From Chitinophagales bacterium (GTDB taxonomy: Bacteria; Bacteroidota; Bacteroidia; Chitinophagales; Saprospiraceae): a stretch of DNA of 64,000 nucleotides. Below the pieces are notes generated by a model. The model saw only the letters and a list, made by a program, of their open reading frames with translations, did no database searches and was not told the DNA's origin. The DNA lies in NCBI GenBank assembly GCA_013298845.1, contig JAAFJN010000011.1, positions 62,001 through 126,000 of the forward strand. The letters run 5' to 3'. Position numbers and translations under genes: made by a program. Position 1 is the first letter of the stretch, and each line of letters starts with the position of its first letter. Below, piece after piece: positions 32,027 through 41,585 of this stretch.

Positions 32027-33676
32027 TTATTTTTTATCGATAATCAATTGGCGGGGGCGGTTGGCAATTTCCCACGCGGTATAAAACGCCAACTGTGCTC
32101 GTTTAGCGGCCGCCTCACAATTAATTTTATCGGGGGTATCGGTGGCTTTGTGATAATCGGCGTGGGTGCCGTTAAAATAAAACACCGAAGGAATACCGCG
32201 CTCCGCAAAATTATAGTGGTCGCTGCGCTCGTAATAGTGGTTAGGATCGTTCGGGTCGTTGTACTTGTAGTCCAGTTCCATTTTGGTGTACACGGCGTTG
32301 TTGCGCTCCTGAATATCGTGCAATTCGGTACTCAGGCGATCAGAACCAATCACGTACACGTAATTACCGTCTTTGTGGCGGTCGTCTATGCGGCCAATCA
32401 TATCAATATTAATGTCCACCACGGTTTTTTTGAGCGGGAACAGGGGAAAATCAACGTAATAGCGCGACCCGAGCAAGCCTTTTTCTTCGCCACTCACGAG
32501 CATACACAATACGCTGCGCTTGGGGCCTACCCCTTTTTGTTTGGCTTCGGCAAAAGCGCGGGCAATTTCCACTACCCCGGAAGAACCGGAGGCGTTATCG
32601 TCGGCACCGTAATAAATGCGGTCATCTACGTTACCGAGGTGATCGTAGTGTGCGGTAACCACCACCACTTCTTTTTTTAATTCGGGGTCACTGCCTTCGA
32701 TAAAACCAATCACGTTGGAACCCGTCAACTGGCTGGTTTCTTTTTCCAGCGTTACTTCGAGTTTATTTTTGATTTTTACGGGTTTAAATCCGCTGCCTTT
32801 TTTCAAATTGGCCATTGCCTCGGCTACGTCATCGGTTTTAGAACCAAAAATGGAACTGGCCATGGCTGGGCTGATAAAAAGCGTATTGACGTATTTGGTG
32901 AGTTTATCGTAGGCACTTACATCAACCGGGGTCCAACTGTACGTAGAGATCATTTTGCGGTTCTTTTTGAGGTTTTCGGCGATTGCCGGATCTACAATAA
33001 AAACCACTGCCGCGCCTTTGGCTTTGGCGACTTCCACTTTCTTTTTCCAGTTCAGGGACCACGAAGAACGGAACTCGGTACCCGTCACCAGGGAAATTCC
33101 TTTGTCGTTAATGGGTTCGCCGTCGTACATAATGACGGCTTTACCCGCGATATCGGCTTTACCATAGTCGCTGTATTGGGGGTCGTCGATGCCGTACCCC
33201 ACAAAAACAACCTCTTTTATTTTTTGCTGGCTAACGCTGTTGGTATAAGCCGGATAGACGTAAAAATCTTCCCGGCTTTTAAAGTCGGCGTCACCCACTT
33301 TCACCCCGATATTTTTCCAGGAGTTGCGTTCCAATAAAATAGGTTGAAAATAAGTTCCCCGGTCACCGGCGGGTGGAATACCGGCCTTTTTCATGCAGGA
33401 TGCCAAAAAATCGGCGGCTTTGCGTTGTCCTTCTTCTCCGGTTTCGCGGCCTTTCAACGAATCGGAAGCCAGCACAAACAGTACTTCTTTAATTCCTTCG
33501 GCCGTAATGGTATTTCCAAACGGAATCGGATCAGGAAGTTCGTAGGGCGGTTTCAGCGATTTGGGTTTTCTTCTAATATTGGTAGGCTCTATGGTGTCGG
33601 AAGGTGTTGTATTCACCTGCGCCAACAAGGGCGTTGCCGAGAGGCATAAAATACTCAGAGCGATATTTAGTTTCAT
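32027..33676 (-). CDS. Secreted M28-family metallopeptidase with PA domain
   Basis: A 549-residue exported aminopeptidase-like protein. Signal peptide MKLNIALSILCLSATPLLAQ. A PA-type insert lies at about 110-260 (VFVGYGIDDPQYSDYGKADI). The M28 catalytic domain, about 300-540, has all five zinc ligands in context: VTAHYDHLG, ADDNASGSSGVVEIA, SGEEKGLLGS, INIDMIGR and ERSDHYNFAERGIPS. The Glu of SGEEKG is the general base. M28 enzymes release N-terminal amino acids from peptides. The frame runs to 33790, but the upstream part overlaps the HD-PycTM gene and lacks a signal; 33676 is the likely start. It lies 44 bases downstream of the HD-PycTM gene on the same strand. Confidence 0.93.
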   Translation of the reverse strand: MKLNIALSILCLSATPLLAQVNTTPSDTIEPTNIRRKPKSLKPPYELPDPIPFGNTITAEGIKEVLFVLASDSLKGRETGEEGQRKAADFLASCMKKAGIPPAGDRGTYFQPILLERNSWKNIGVKVGDADFKSREDFYVYPAYTNSVSQQKIKEVVFVGYGIDDPQYSDYGKADIAGKAVIMYDGEPINDKGISLVTGTEFRSSWSLNWKKKVEVAKAKGAAVVFIVDPAIAENLKKNRKMISTYSWTPVDVSAYDKLTKYVNTLFISPAMASSIFGSKTDDVAEAMANLKKGSGFKPVKIKNKLEVTLEKETSQLTGSNVIGFIEGSDPELKKEVVVVTAHYDHLGNVDDRIYYGADDNASGSSGVVEIARAFAEAKQKGVGPKRSVLCMLVSGEEKGLLGSRYYVDFPLFPLKKTVVDINIDMIGRIDDRHKDGNYVYVIGSDRLSTELHDIQERNNAVYTKMELDYKYNDPNDPNHYYERSDHYNFAERGIPSVFYFNGTHADYHKATDTPDKINCEAAAKRAQLAFYTAWEIANRPRQLIIDKK

Positions 33677-33720
33677 TACTGATATAGTATGTTTTTGTGT
33701 GAATGTCATAATAGAGGTCA

Positions 33721-34947
33721 TCAAATGACGAAGGCTGCACCAAACGCCAAAACAGAAATAATGATACCGTACATAAAGATATTGTAACAAATGCTGAGGT
33801 ATTGGTATTTTTGGGCCAAAACCTTGCCCAAATAATACAAATCGCGGCTCATGGAACCATATAAGAATTCGGGATCCCGTAACATTTCACCTACACCCCA
33901 TTGAAAATCTTCCAGTTTCATATTGTAAAAATTACCAAAAAACAACAAATTGACTTTGCGTTGTTTGATCATTTCGCGGGTAGTGTTGCCTTCGGTTACC
34001 TTGGGGCGGGTGCTCAAAGTAGCGTAAATCATGGAGCCAAGACACGTCATGGTCAGCAAAATCGTGGGGATAATCAACTTATGGTTATCCTTCAGTTGCG
34101 GGATAAGATTGGAGACCATAATGGAAATCACGATGGCATTCACCGAGAGCATCAGGTTGGCTTTGCTATCGGCCATGGTACTAAGGTTCGTGTGCGTGCG
34201 GTAGGTGGTTCGGTACATGGTTTCCACCCCGCGCCCGTGCCGGGAGTTTTTAATTTCGTTTTCGCTTTCTTTCAGGATTTTTTCGATGTCATTTTTTCGA
34301 CTTTTATCTTCCGTAATGGCAATTTCGTGTACTGTTGGGGCTTCGTCGGGGCTAAGGCGGCGTTTTTGTTTAAGTAACTGCTGGATATGTTTTGCTTTTT
34401 TCTTGTTAAACATCTCGCGGGCAACGGTGGTGTGGTATTCGTGCCCAAGCATAAAATTGAGTTCAAAATTGATCCAGTCCGGCTCGCTCATGATCAGTTC
34501 GCGGGTAAGGATAAACTCCTGGCGCAAGCGACCGGTACGATCCCAATAAGATTTCATACCGAGGTGACTGAGGTCGGCATCGCAAAGAATTTGTTCGAGT
34601 AAAGTCACCGGCGATTGCGGGATACGCGTCGCCCGGATGCACCCAAAAATAATTCTCAGGTCACTTTCATCCAATTTATCCTTTAAAAAGGCTTCGGCGT
34701 GGACACAACTGCGTTCTTCATGTTCGAAGGCGCCGCCGGTATAGCCGGTATCGTGAAACCAGGCGGCGAACTGAATCAGGTACAAATCACGCTCCGATAA
34801 TTCAAAACCTTCGGCGAGGGCTTTGGCCGCGCCAACCGTTTGAACGGTATGTTCAAAATCGTGAAAAACGTATTTATCGGAAATTTGTCCTTCAAAAAAG
34901 GACTGTACCCAGGATTCAGTATCTCGCAGTAATTGCTCGTATTGCAT
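33721..34947 (-). CDS. HD-domain protein with Pycsar-effector-type transmembrane domain
   Basis: A 408-residue fusion. An HD hydrolase domain lies at about residues 25-190, with FHDFEHTVQTVGAA, the HD pair in FAAWFHDTGYTGG, HEERSCVHAE and ILCDADLSHLG. A linker with basic and acidic helices follows. The C-terminus (about 245-408) begins HTNLSTMADSKANLMLSVNA, the signature of the PycTM domain (DUF5706), and has two plus two transmembrane helices. PycTM proteins are membrane-damaging effectors of Pycsar defence when paired with a cCMP/cUMP cyclase. No cyclase gene lies in the window. HD-PycTM fusions are widespread in Bacteroidota and may be a housekeeping membrane phosphohydrolase; a defence role here is unproven. 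Its promoter faces hutI. Confidence 0.88.
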   Translation of the reverse strand: MQYEQLLRDTESWVQSFFEGQISDKYVFHDFEHTVQTVGAAKALAEGFELSERDLYLIQFAAWFHDTGYTGGAFEHEERSCVHAEAFLKDKLDESDLRIIFGCIRATRIPQSPVTLLEQILCDADLSHLGMKSYWDRTGRLRQEFILTRELIMSEPDWINFELNFMLGHEYHTTVAREMFNKKKAKHIQQLLKQKRRLSPDEAPTVHEIAITEDKSRKNDIEKILKESENEIKNSRHGRGVETMYRTTYRTHTNLSTMADSKANLMLSVNAIVISIMVSNLIPQLKDNHKLIIPTILLTMTCLGSMIYATLSTRPKVTEGNTTREMIKQRKVNLLFFGNFYNMKLEDFQWGVGEMLRDPEFLYGSMSRDLYYLGKVLAQKYQYLSICYNIFMYGIIISVLAFGAAFVI

Positions 34948-34976
34948 TTTTGTAATTTGTACAAATAAGTGGAGCG

Positions 34977-34984
34977 CAAAAGTA
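34977..34984 (-). promoter_or_regulatory. Promoter -7 box of the HD-PycTM gene
   Basis: Reverse strand reads TACTTTTG, about 30 bases before the ATG at 34947; divergent from the hutI promoter 18 bases away. Confidence 0.5.
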
Positions 34985-35001
34985 AAGAAAATATTTAGAA
35001 G

Positions 35002-35009
35002 TAACTTTG
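35002..35009 (+). promoter_or_regulatory. Promoter -7 box of hutI
   Basis: TAACTTTG followed by CGCC and the ATG at 35014: the box ends exactly 5 bases before the A of the start codon, implying a leaderless message. Confidence 0.6.
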
Positions 35010-35013
35010 CGCC

Positions 35014-36249
35014 ATGTCATCATTATTAATTAGAGGGGCCAAAGCCCTTGTTCAAGTACACGAACACCCCGTTTCCCTGGTAAAAGGTGCCCAAATGGCG
35101 CACCTTCCCACGCTCGAAAATGCGTGGCTCCTGATTGAAAACGAACGTATTACCGCTTTTGGCACGATGGAAACCTGCCCCGAACGGGCCGATGAAATCG
35201 TGGATGCCAGCGGGCGATACGTGATGCCCACCTGGTGCGATTCGCACACGCACCTGGTATTTGCCGCCAGCCGGGAAGAAGAATTTACGTACCGCATCAA
35301 AGGGATGAGTTACGAAGAAATTGCCCAAAATGGCGGTGGTATCCTCAACAGTGCCCGCAAACTACGTGCCATGCCCGAAGAAGCGCTCTTCGAAGCCGCC
35401 TGGAACCGCCTCCAGGAAGTGATTGGGTACGGTACCGGAGCCATTGAAATTAAAAGCGGCTACGGCCTCAATACCGACAGCGAATTAAAAATGCTGCGGG
35501 TGATTCGAGACATAAAGGCCAAAAGCCCCATCCCGATTAAAGCCACTTTTTTGGGTGCCCACGCCATTCCGGCGGAGTACAAATCGGACCGTGAAGGGTA
35601 CATTGATTTGCTCATCAACGATATGTTGCCCCAAATTCACGCGGAGGGCCTTGCCGATTACATTGATGTTTTTTGTGATCGCGGCTTTTTTACCCCCGAA
35701 GAAACCGGCCGCATCCTGGAGGCCGGGCTGCGGTACGGCCTGAAAGCCAAGATTCACGCCAATGAACTGGGCATTACCGGCGGCGTGCAAGCGGGGGTGC
35801 GGCACAACGCTATTTCGGTGGATCACCTGGAGCATTGCGGCGACGAAGAAATTGAATGTTTGCTGAACAGCAACACCATCCCGACCCTGCTGCCTTCGTG
35901 CGCATTTTTCCTGGGATTACCTTATCCTCCGGCCCGAAAAATGATTGACGCCGGACTTCCCGTGACGTTGGCAACTGATTACAATCCGGGGTCTACGCCA
36001 TCGGGAAAAATGCCCTTTGTGCTGTCGCTGGCCTGCATCAAAATGAAAATGTTACCGGAAGAAGCCATCAATGCTGCGACCATTAACGGTGCTTTTGCGA
36101 TGGAAATGGGCCACGAAACCGGCAGTATTGCCCGTGGAAATTGGGGGAATGTCATGATCACCAAACCCATACCATCGGTGGCTTATATTCCCTACTCCTT
36201 TGGGGGCGACCACGTTGAAACGGTGATTCTAAAAGGCAAAAAACATTGA
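35014..36249 (+). CDS. hutI: Imidazolonepropionase HutI
   Basis: A 411-residue amidohydrolase that opens 4-imidazolone-5-propionate to N-formimino-glutamate in histidine degradation. Metal ligands and substrate residues are in place: CDSHTHLVFAASREEEFTYR at about residues 73-92, FLGAHAIPAEYK, IHANELGITGG (about 249-259), VDHLEHCGDEEI and LATDYNPGSTPS. Length and sequence fit HutI throughout. The other hut genes (hutH, hutU, hutG or equivalents) are not adjacent. Its promoter lies back to back with that of the HD-PycTM gene. Confidence 0.97.
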   Translation: MSSLLIRGAKALVQVHEHPVSLVKGAQMAHLPTLENAWLLIENERITAFGTMETCPERADEIVDASGRYVMPTWCDSHTHLVFAASREEEFTYRIKGMSYEEIAQNGGGILNSARKLRAMPEEALFEAAWNRLQEVIGYGTGAIEIKSGYGLNTDSELKMLRVIRDIKAKSPIPIKATFLGAHAIPAEYKSDREGYIDLLINDMLPQIHAEGLADYIDVFCDRGFFTPEETGRILEAGLRYGLKAKIHANELGITGGVQAGVRHNAISVDHLEHCGDEEIECLLNSNTIPTLLPSCAFFLGLPYPPARKMIDAGLPVTLATDYNPGSTPSGKMPFVLSLACIKMKMLPEEAINAATINGAFAMEMGHETGSIARGNWGNVMITKPIPSVAYIPYSFGGDHVETVILKGKKH

Positions 36250-36560
36250 TCAGAAAGGGCCATTCTGCCAAAAAACAATAAAAAATGTTAAAGTCGCGTT
36301 TCGGGTTCGCCCGGAAAGCAAATTTCCCAATCAATTAGGTGGAATGGCAATCTTTGATTACTTTTGCGGCTCTTTTGCAAAATCGGAACAACCGTTTGTT
36401 CTATACGTGTAAAAGAGATACATTTAATCACTTTTTTACCTTCGCGTTAATTAATGGGCCTTCAAACAGCGTTCTTTTGCTACAACCTGTCTGTTGGTTT
36501 TTAATTCCCGCTTTCTCATCATCCATATCCATCAACCCGTTGTAAATTTTCACTTTCAAG
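36250..36560. other. 311-base region upstream of the SprB/cohesin cargo gene
   Basis: No gene was recognised. TACTTTTG at 36359-36366 and a weaker TACCTTCG at about 36437-36444 are candidate -7 boxes for the 1590-residue cargo gene, giving a leader of about 120-195 bases. No clear terminator for hutI was seen. Confidence 0.5.
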
Positions 36561-39500
36561 ATGAAAAAATTTCTAATCCTGGCTTTCGCCATTCTAACCG
36601 CATGCTTTGTCCATGCCCAAATTCCGAAAACAATAACCGTACCAAAAGGCCCTTACGCGAAATCAAATGGTCAGACTGAAGTACCTTGTACGAATCAGGC
36701 TGGTACTATTTCATTGGGGGCTGCCGGGGTTACTACTCAAAGTAATGACCTAACGCTGGATACGATCTGGTTATGCCGCAACGACTCAATTTTTATCAAC
36801 CACAATGGTGATTTTAACCTGAGCGGCGACCCGATTCCATCAACAGCACCCGGTGTAGGTTACGCTTTTTACACTTGCCCCCCAACGGCCACCGGCCCAA
36901 CCCTCCAAAACATCACCGGGCAACCGTTTATTGCCCCTACTCCGGGTCCACCGCCGACACCCGGTCAGCCTTTCATTCCCGCTGATCCTTGTTTGTTGAA
37001 CAACCCACCGCCAAGCAATGGCCTGATTTACGTGGCCAGTGACAATCCAAACGGTGATATGTGGTTTTTTAACAGTGGTTTTTTGCAAACAAATTTCAAT
37101 ATGGGCCTGCCCTTTTTGGTGCATTTCGCCCCTATTACCTTTGACGATGCGACCAACAATGGTTACGAAACAACAGTACAGGGTGGACCTCCCGGCGAAT
37201 GCGTTAACGTTAATACAGCGGCGCAATTTGAGGTGGTTTACCTAAACCCCGTTGACGCAACCGGCTTAACAACGCCATTTAATGGCAACGCCTGTCTCGG
37301 TCGTTTTAAACTGGGTGGCGGTTATCCGGAATGGGACGCCAATGCATCTTACACGGTGAACATTTACTTAGAATCGAATCCCAGCATTAAAGCATTAATT
37401 AATACTCCCGCTACTCAATTGCTGAACAATTTTAACGTCGTGTTTAGCGTACCTCAAGCGGGTAATTATGTTATTGAAATTGAAGACGGCAAAAGTTGCG
37501 GCTACCGCAACGTAGTGAACATGGGCGCTTGTACCAGTGCTGAAAACGTTGGTTTTATTTTCCCCAACGCCACGGCTGGCCCCGGTGAAACGGTGTGTGT
37601 ACCCATCACGACCACCAACTTTAACAATATTCAGGGCTTTACCACTTCGGTACAATGGGATCCAACCATTCTGCAATTGTTACCCGTTGATTTTATCCAA
37701 AATGTAAATGGCGACCTCGTAGATTTTGATCCGGTAGGTAACGTTGAAACAGCATTGGTAAACGACGGTTTTCTTGGTATTACACACATTGGCAATAACG
37801 CCGCAACGCTGAATAGCACCGAAGTCCTGATGGAAGTATGCTTCCAGGTATTGGCTCAGGTGGATGGCGTTTGTTCTCCACTAACGTTTATCAACCAGCC
37901 ATCGGCCATCAACGCCAGCAATAGCAGCGGCGATGATTTGGCAGTAGAGGTTACGGCGGGTACGCTTTGCGTGGTGTACAACCCGTTGGAAATTGATATT
38001 GATACCTTGCCGTCTCCTTGCGGATCGTTGTTAACCAGTTACACCCTTACGATTACGGGAGAAGAGCCACCTTACGAAATTATTTGGCGACAAATATCCC
38101 CCACAACCGGCCCGACCAATTCTTTGTTTAATGTTCCGGCGGGTGTACCGGCTAATATTCCCGACTTACCCGCTGGTACACACACAATTATCGTAACGCC
38201 CATAAACGGTGTTGATATTGCCAATGCAGACACGTTTCAAATCGTTGTTGTGGCCCCGGAAATACTGGGTGCCGCCCTTGATTTGACCAAATTGCCCTCT
38301 TGTAATGGTCTCGCGGACGGTGAAGTATCGTTAACCGTTTTTGAAGGCACCAACCCGGTAACGGATTTAACGGGTTATACCTTCAACTGGACCGGCCCAA
38401 CGATCCCTAGCCCAAACGGCCCAGTGCAATCCAACATAGGTGCGGGTAACTATAGCGTTACGGTTACCGACGCGCAAGGTTGTCAGGCATTCGCCAGTGG
38501 CACCCTTGGTAACCCACCACAATTGAATAACCAATTACCCACCATTACCCCCGCTACTTGTACGGGTTTGGCCGATGGTTGTTTTGAATACGAAATGCAG
38601 GGTGGTACGCCATTCCCCGGCGGTTTGTACATGTTTGATGTATTGTACTGCGCGGAAAGTGGTTGCGCCAACCCCATTAACCAGGGCGATGCTACGGCAA
38701 ACCCTTATACGACACAATGTAACTTGTTGGCGGGTTTCTACACCATTACGGTAACGGACGCCAACGGTTGTACGTTCACGGACGAAATTGAAGTTCCGGC
38801 TTTGCGCACGGTGTCATTGGTTGAAAACCTTTTGGTAAGAGAGCGCCCAAGTTGTAACGGCGGTTCCGACGGTGTTTTGGGTGTAGATGTTGTTGTAACG
38901 CCTGCCCCTCCCGGTGGTTCTAACTTTTTCTTTAGTTGGGTACCCGGTGGTACCGGAGCGGTAATTACTTCATTGCCTACTTCCAGCACAATTACGGGCA
39001 TTCCGGCCGGAACACAATTCATTGCCGCTATTGATGGCAGTGGCTGTTCCGATACGTTGACCCTCGATCTCGACGAACCAACACTGTTCACTGTAGTTCC
39101 AATTACGGTGACGAACCCAACTTGTGTATCCACAACCAGTGGTTCCATTGCGGTAACCGGGTTTGGCGGTACGGGTACTTTTGCAAACTTCACTTACGCC
39201 TGGGCACCAAGTGGTACCGGTAGCAGCATTTCCGGTCTCGGCGAAGGCACTTACACCGTTACAGCCACTGACCTCAACGGTTGTACGGCGGTATTTGATA
39301 CAACGTTGATGTTGCCTCCACCTCCGGCGATTACGTCCATCAATGTAACTGAAGTAAAATGCGGTGATGACGGTGCTTTAACGGCCGTTGCCCCAACGGG
39401 TACGGGTTTTGTTTGGACTTCTTTGACCAACAACGTCATCAATAACCCGAACCAACCTACGATTACTGACCTGACCGGCGGTACATACGTGGTACAGGTA

Positions 39501-41333
39501 ACTGATGCCAATTTCTGCACCAACCGCGATACCATTGTCCTCGATTCGGTTCCGTTCCTGGCCATCAGTAACTCGACCCTCACCAATCCTTCTTGTAATG
39601 GATATTTGGATGGTTCGATTATTTTGGGTGTAACGGGTGGTACTCCAACGTACTCTTATACTTGGTCGGCTCCAATTTCAACGGTAACACCCACTGCCTT
39701 GGCTTTGGCCGCCGGTAACTATACGGTAACGATTAGCGATAATAACAACTGTACCATTTCTCAGTCGTTTACGTTGATTGATCCACCGGCGATTAATGTT
39801 ATTGTTACGACCGCTGTGCCCAACCAGGTTTCTTGTTTTGGCGCGTGCGATGGTACCGCGACCTTGTTGGTCAATTATCAACTGAACAACGACTTTAACT
39901 TTAACTGGGCGGATAACAGTACCGATTCGGTGCGCATTGATTTGTGTGCTGGCTCTACCAACGTTACCATCACCGAAACCAGTGCGGCCCAGTGCTTTGT
40001 GGTTCAAGCGGTAGTTATTGGTACTCCTCCACCGGTAAATGCCAACCCAATCGAAACAATTGTTGACTCTGTTAGCTGTAATGGTTTGTCCGATGGCCGA
40101 ATCAGCGTAGCCGGTAGCGGCGGTAATGGTGGCCCATACACTTATATTTGGGGTGGTGGTCAAACTACTTCAACCATTGCCAACTTACCGGAAGGCACTT
40201 ATCCGGTAACCATTACGGATGTAAACGGTTGCACCGGTACTTTCTCCGGTGTAGTAGCCGAGCCTAATCCAATTATTGTAGCGATTGACAACGTTTTAAC
40301 CCAACAGATTATCTGCGCGGGTGACGACAATGGCCAATTAGGCGTAGTAGCAACGGGTGGTAATGTTAACCCGCCAAGCCAGCCCCAATATACCTACTCC
40401 TGGTCGGACGGCGCCAATATCATTGGTGATACGAACCCACTTTCGATGTTGGAAGCAGGAACATATTCTGTTACGGTAACGGATGTAAAAGGTTGTACCG
40501 GAACCACCTCACTCAACTTGCTGGACCCTCCAATTGTGGTAGGAACTTACCAGTTAGGCGATCCATTGAAGTGTTTTGGTGACGAAACCAGCATTACCAT
40601 CACCAACGTTGGCGGCGGTTCTGGTGGCCCGTACACTTATACCATTGACTTTGGAGTTCCGCTTCCTCCAAGCCTTGCGTCCAGCATTTCCGGTGGTGAG
40701 CACTACATCACTTATATTGACCAGAAGAATTGCGAATTCACGGATACCATTATCGTACCACAACCACCGCAGATTTTGGTGAATTTCAACCCACCAGCGG
40801 TAGAAATTCAGTTGGGTGACTCTTTGGAACTGACCCCCAATCTTATTGGTGTATCGGTGGATAAATTGGCCAGTTTCACCTGGATGCCGGCTACATTTGT
40901 AAAAGATCCAACGCAGTTTAATGCGACCTTGTACACATTTGAATCGGGCACTTTGATGTTGACTGTAGTAGATAGTGCTGGTTGTACCGGCAAAGGCAGC
41001 CTCGAAATTGACGTGGATTTGAACCGCAATATTTACGTTCCGAACGCCTTTATCCCGAATGATCCGGAGAATGGTCTTAACCGTCTCTTTGCACCGGGTG
41101 GTGGTGTCGGCGTAGAAAAAGTACTTTCGATGCAGGTATTTAACCGCTGGGGTGAATTGATGTATATTCAAGAGAACTTTACACCCGAAAGTTTTGGTGT
41201 GTTTACCACGGGCTGGGACGGTCGTTTCAAAGGAAAATTTGTTGATCCGGGCGTTTACGTTTATGCCATTGATGTATTGTTTGTTGACGGTAAAAGATTG
41301 CTCTATCGCGGTGATGTAACCGTTATCCGATAG
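36561..41333 (+). CDS. Large secreted SprB-repeat/cohesin-like protein with CHU_C (T9SS type B) C-terminus
   Basis: A 1590-residue exported protein. Signal peptide MKKFLILAFAILTACFVHAQ. A cohesin-like domain lies at about 329-471 (PGETVCVPITTTNFNNIQGF, then SVQWDPTILQLL and ITHIGNNAATL). About ten SprB-type repeats follow at about 575-1400, each starting with a P(S/T)CNG.(S/A)DG pattern and ending in GTY.VTVTD.NGC. The last 100 residues (NIYVPNAFIPNDPENGLNRL to the end, with FNRWGELMY and GWDGRFKGK) form the gliding-motility-associated C-terminal domain, the type B signal of type IX secretion. SprB itself is a surface adhesin of gliding flavobacteria. A surface adhesin or matrix scaffold is the likely role. 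A strong terminator follows. Confidence 0.92.
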   Translation: MKKFLILAFAILTACFVHAQIPKTITVPKGPYAKSNGQTEVPCTNQAGTISLGAAGVTTQSNDLTLDTIWLCRNDSIFINHNGDFNLSGDPIPSTAPGVGYAFYTCPPTATGPTLQNITGQPFIAPTPGPPPTPGQPFIPADPCLLNNPPPSNGLIYVASDNPNGDMWFFNSGFLQTNFNMGLPFLVHFAPITFDDATNNGYETTVQGGPPGECVNVNTAAQFEVVYLNPVDATGLTTPFNGNACLGRFKLGGGYPEWDANASYTVNIYLESNPSIKALINTPATQLLNNFNVVFSVPQAGNYVIEIEDGKSCGYRNVVNMGACTSAENVGFIFPNATAGPGETVCVPITTTNFNNIQGFTTSVQWDPTILQLLPVDFIQNVNGDLVDFDPVGNVETALVNDGFLGITHIGNNAATLNSTEVLMEVCFQVLAQVDGVCSPLTFINQPSAINASNSSGDDLAVEVTAGTLCVVYNPLEIDIDTLPSPCGSLLTSYTLTITGEEPPYEIIWRQISPTTGPTNSLFNVPAGVPANIPDLPAGTHTIIVTPINGVDIANADTFQIVVVAPEILGAALDLTKLPSCNGLADGEVSLTVFEGTNPVTDLTGYTFNWTGPTIPSPNGPVQSNIGAGNYSVTVTDAQGCQAFASGTLGNPPQLNNQLPTITPATCTGLADGCFEYEMQGGTPFPGGLYMFDVLYCAESGCANPINQGDATANPYTTQCNLLAGFYTITVTDANGCTFTDEIEVPALRTVSLVENLLVRERPSCNGGSDGVLGVDVVVTPAPPGGSNFFFSWVPGGTGAVITSLPTSSTITGIPAGTQFIAAIDGSGCSDTLTLDLDEPTLFTVVPITVTNPTCVSTTSGSIAVTGFGGTGTFANFTYAWAPSGTGSSISGLGEGTYTVTATDLNGCTAVFDTTLMLPPPPAITSINVTEVKCGDDGALTAVAPTGTGFVWTSLTNNVINNPNQPTITDLTGGTYVVQVTDANFCTNRDTIVLDSVPFLAISNSTLTNPSCNGYLDGSIILGVTGGTPTYSYTWSAPISTVTPTALALAAGNYTVTISDNNNCTISQSFTLIDPPAINVIVTTAVPNQVSCFGACDGTATLLVNYQLNNDFNFNWADNSTDSVRIDLCAGSTNVTITETSAAQCFVVQAVVIGTPPPVNANPIETIVDSVSCNGLSDGRISVAGSGGNGGPYTYIWGGGQTTSTIANLPEGTYPVTITDVNGCTGTFSGVVAEPNPIIVAIDNVLTQQIICAGDDNGQLGVVATGGNVNPPSQPQYTYSWSDGANIIGDTNPLSMLEAGTYSVTVTDVKGCTGTTSLNLLDPPIVVGTYQLGDPLKCFGDETSITITNVGGGSGGPYTYTIDFGVPLPPSLASSISGGEHYITYIDQKNCEFTDTIIVPQPPQILVNFNPPAVEIQLGDSLELTPNLIGVSVDKLASFTWMPATFVKDPTQFNATLYTFESGTLMLTVVDSAGCTGKGSLEIDVDLNRNIYVPNAFIPNDPENGLNRLFAPGGGVGVEKVLSMQVFNRWGELMYIQENFTPESFGVFTTGWDGRFKGKFVDPGVYVYAIDVLFVDGKRLLYRGDVTVIR

Positions 41334-41357
41334 TTTACCATCGTATATCAGATATAG

Positions 41358-41393
41358 ATAGCCACTCTGTTCATTCAGGGTGGCTATTTTTTT
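41358..41393 (+). terminator. Rho-independent terminator after the SprB-repeat gene
   Basis: ATAGCCACTCTG (41358-41369) pairs with CAGGGTGGCTAT (41376-41387) with one wobble; a 6-base loop and a T-run to 41393. Confidence 0.88.
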
Positions 41394-41399
41394 AAATAT

Positions 41400-41572
41400 C
41401 GAACACCGAACACCGAACGCCGAACATCGAAGTATCTGATTATGAGGCAGTCTTACCAGACGCAATCATCAGTACTAAAACCCTTACGCGGGAGAATGCC
41501 CAATAATGCTCTACGGAGTGTTTTAATCTTATCCAATTAAATATTATTTCGGTGTTCGGTGTTCGATATTTG
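41400..41572 (+). repeat. Heptamer-bracketed intergenic element, copy A
   Basis: Five 7-bp units (CGAACAC, CGAACAC, CGAACGC, CGAACAT, CGAAGTA) at 41400-41434 and inverted units (GTGTTCG twice, ATATTTG) at 41552-41572 bracket a core of about 120 bases. The core is related to copy B at 46447-46713, which lies in the opposite orientation: both share CGAAGTATCTG, TTATGAG and AATTAAATATTATTTC. Confidence 0.85.
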
Positions 41573-41585
41573 GTATTATATTGAT

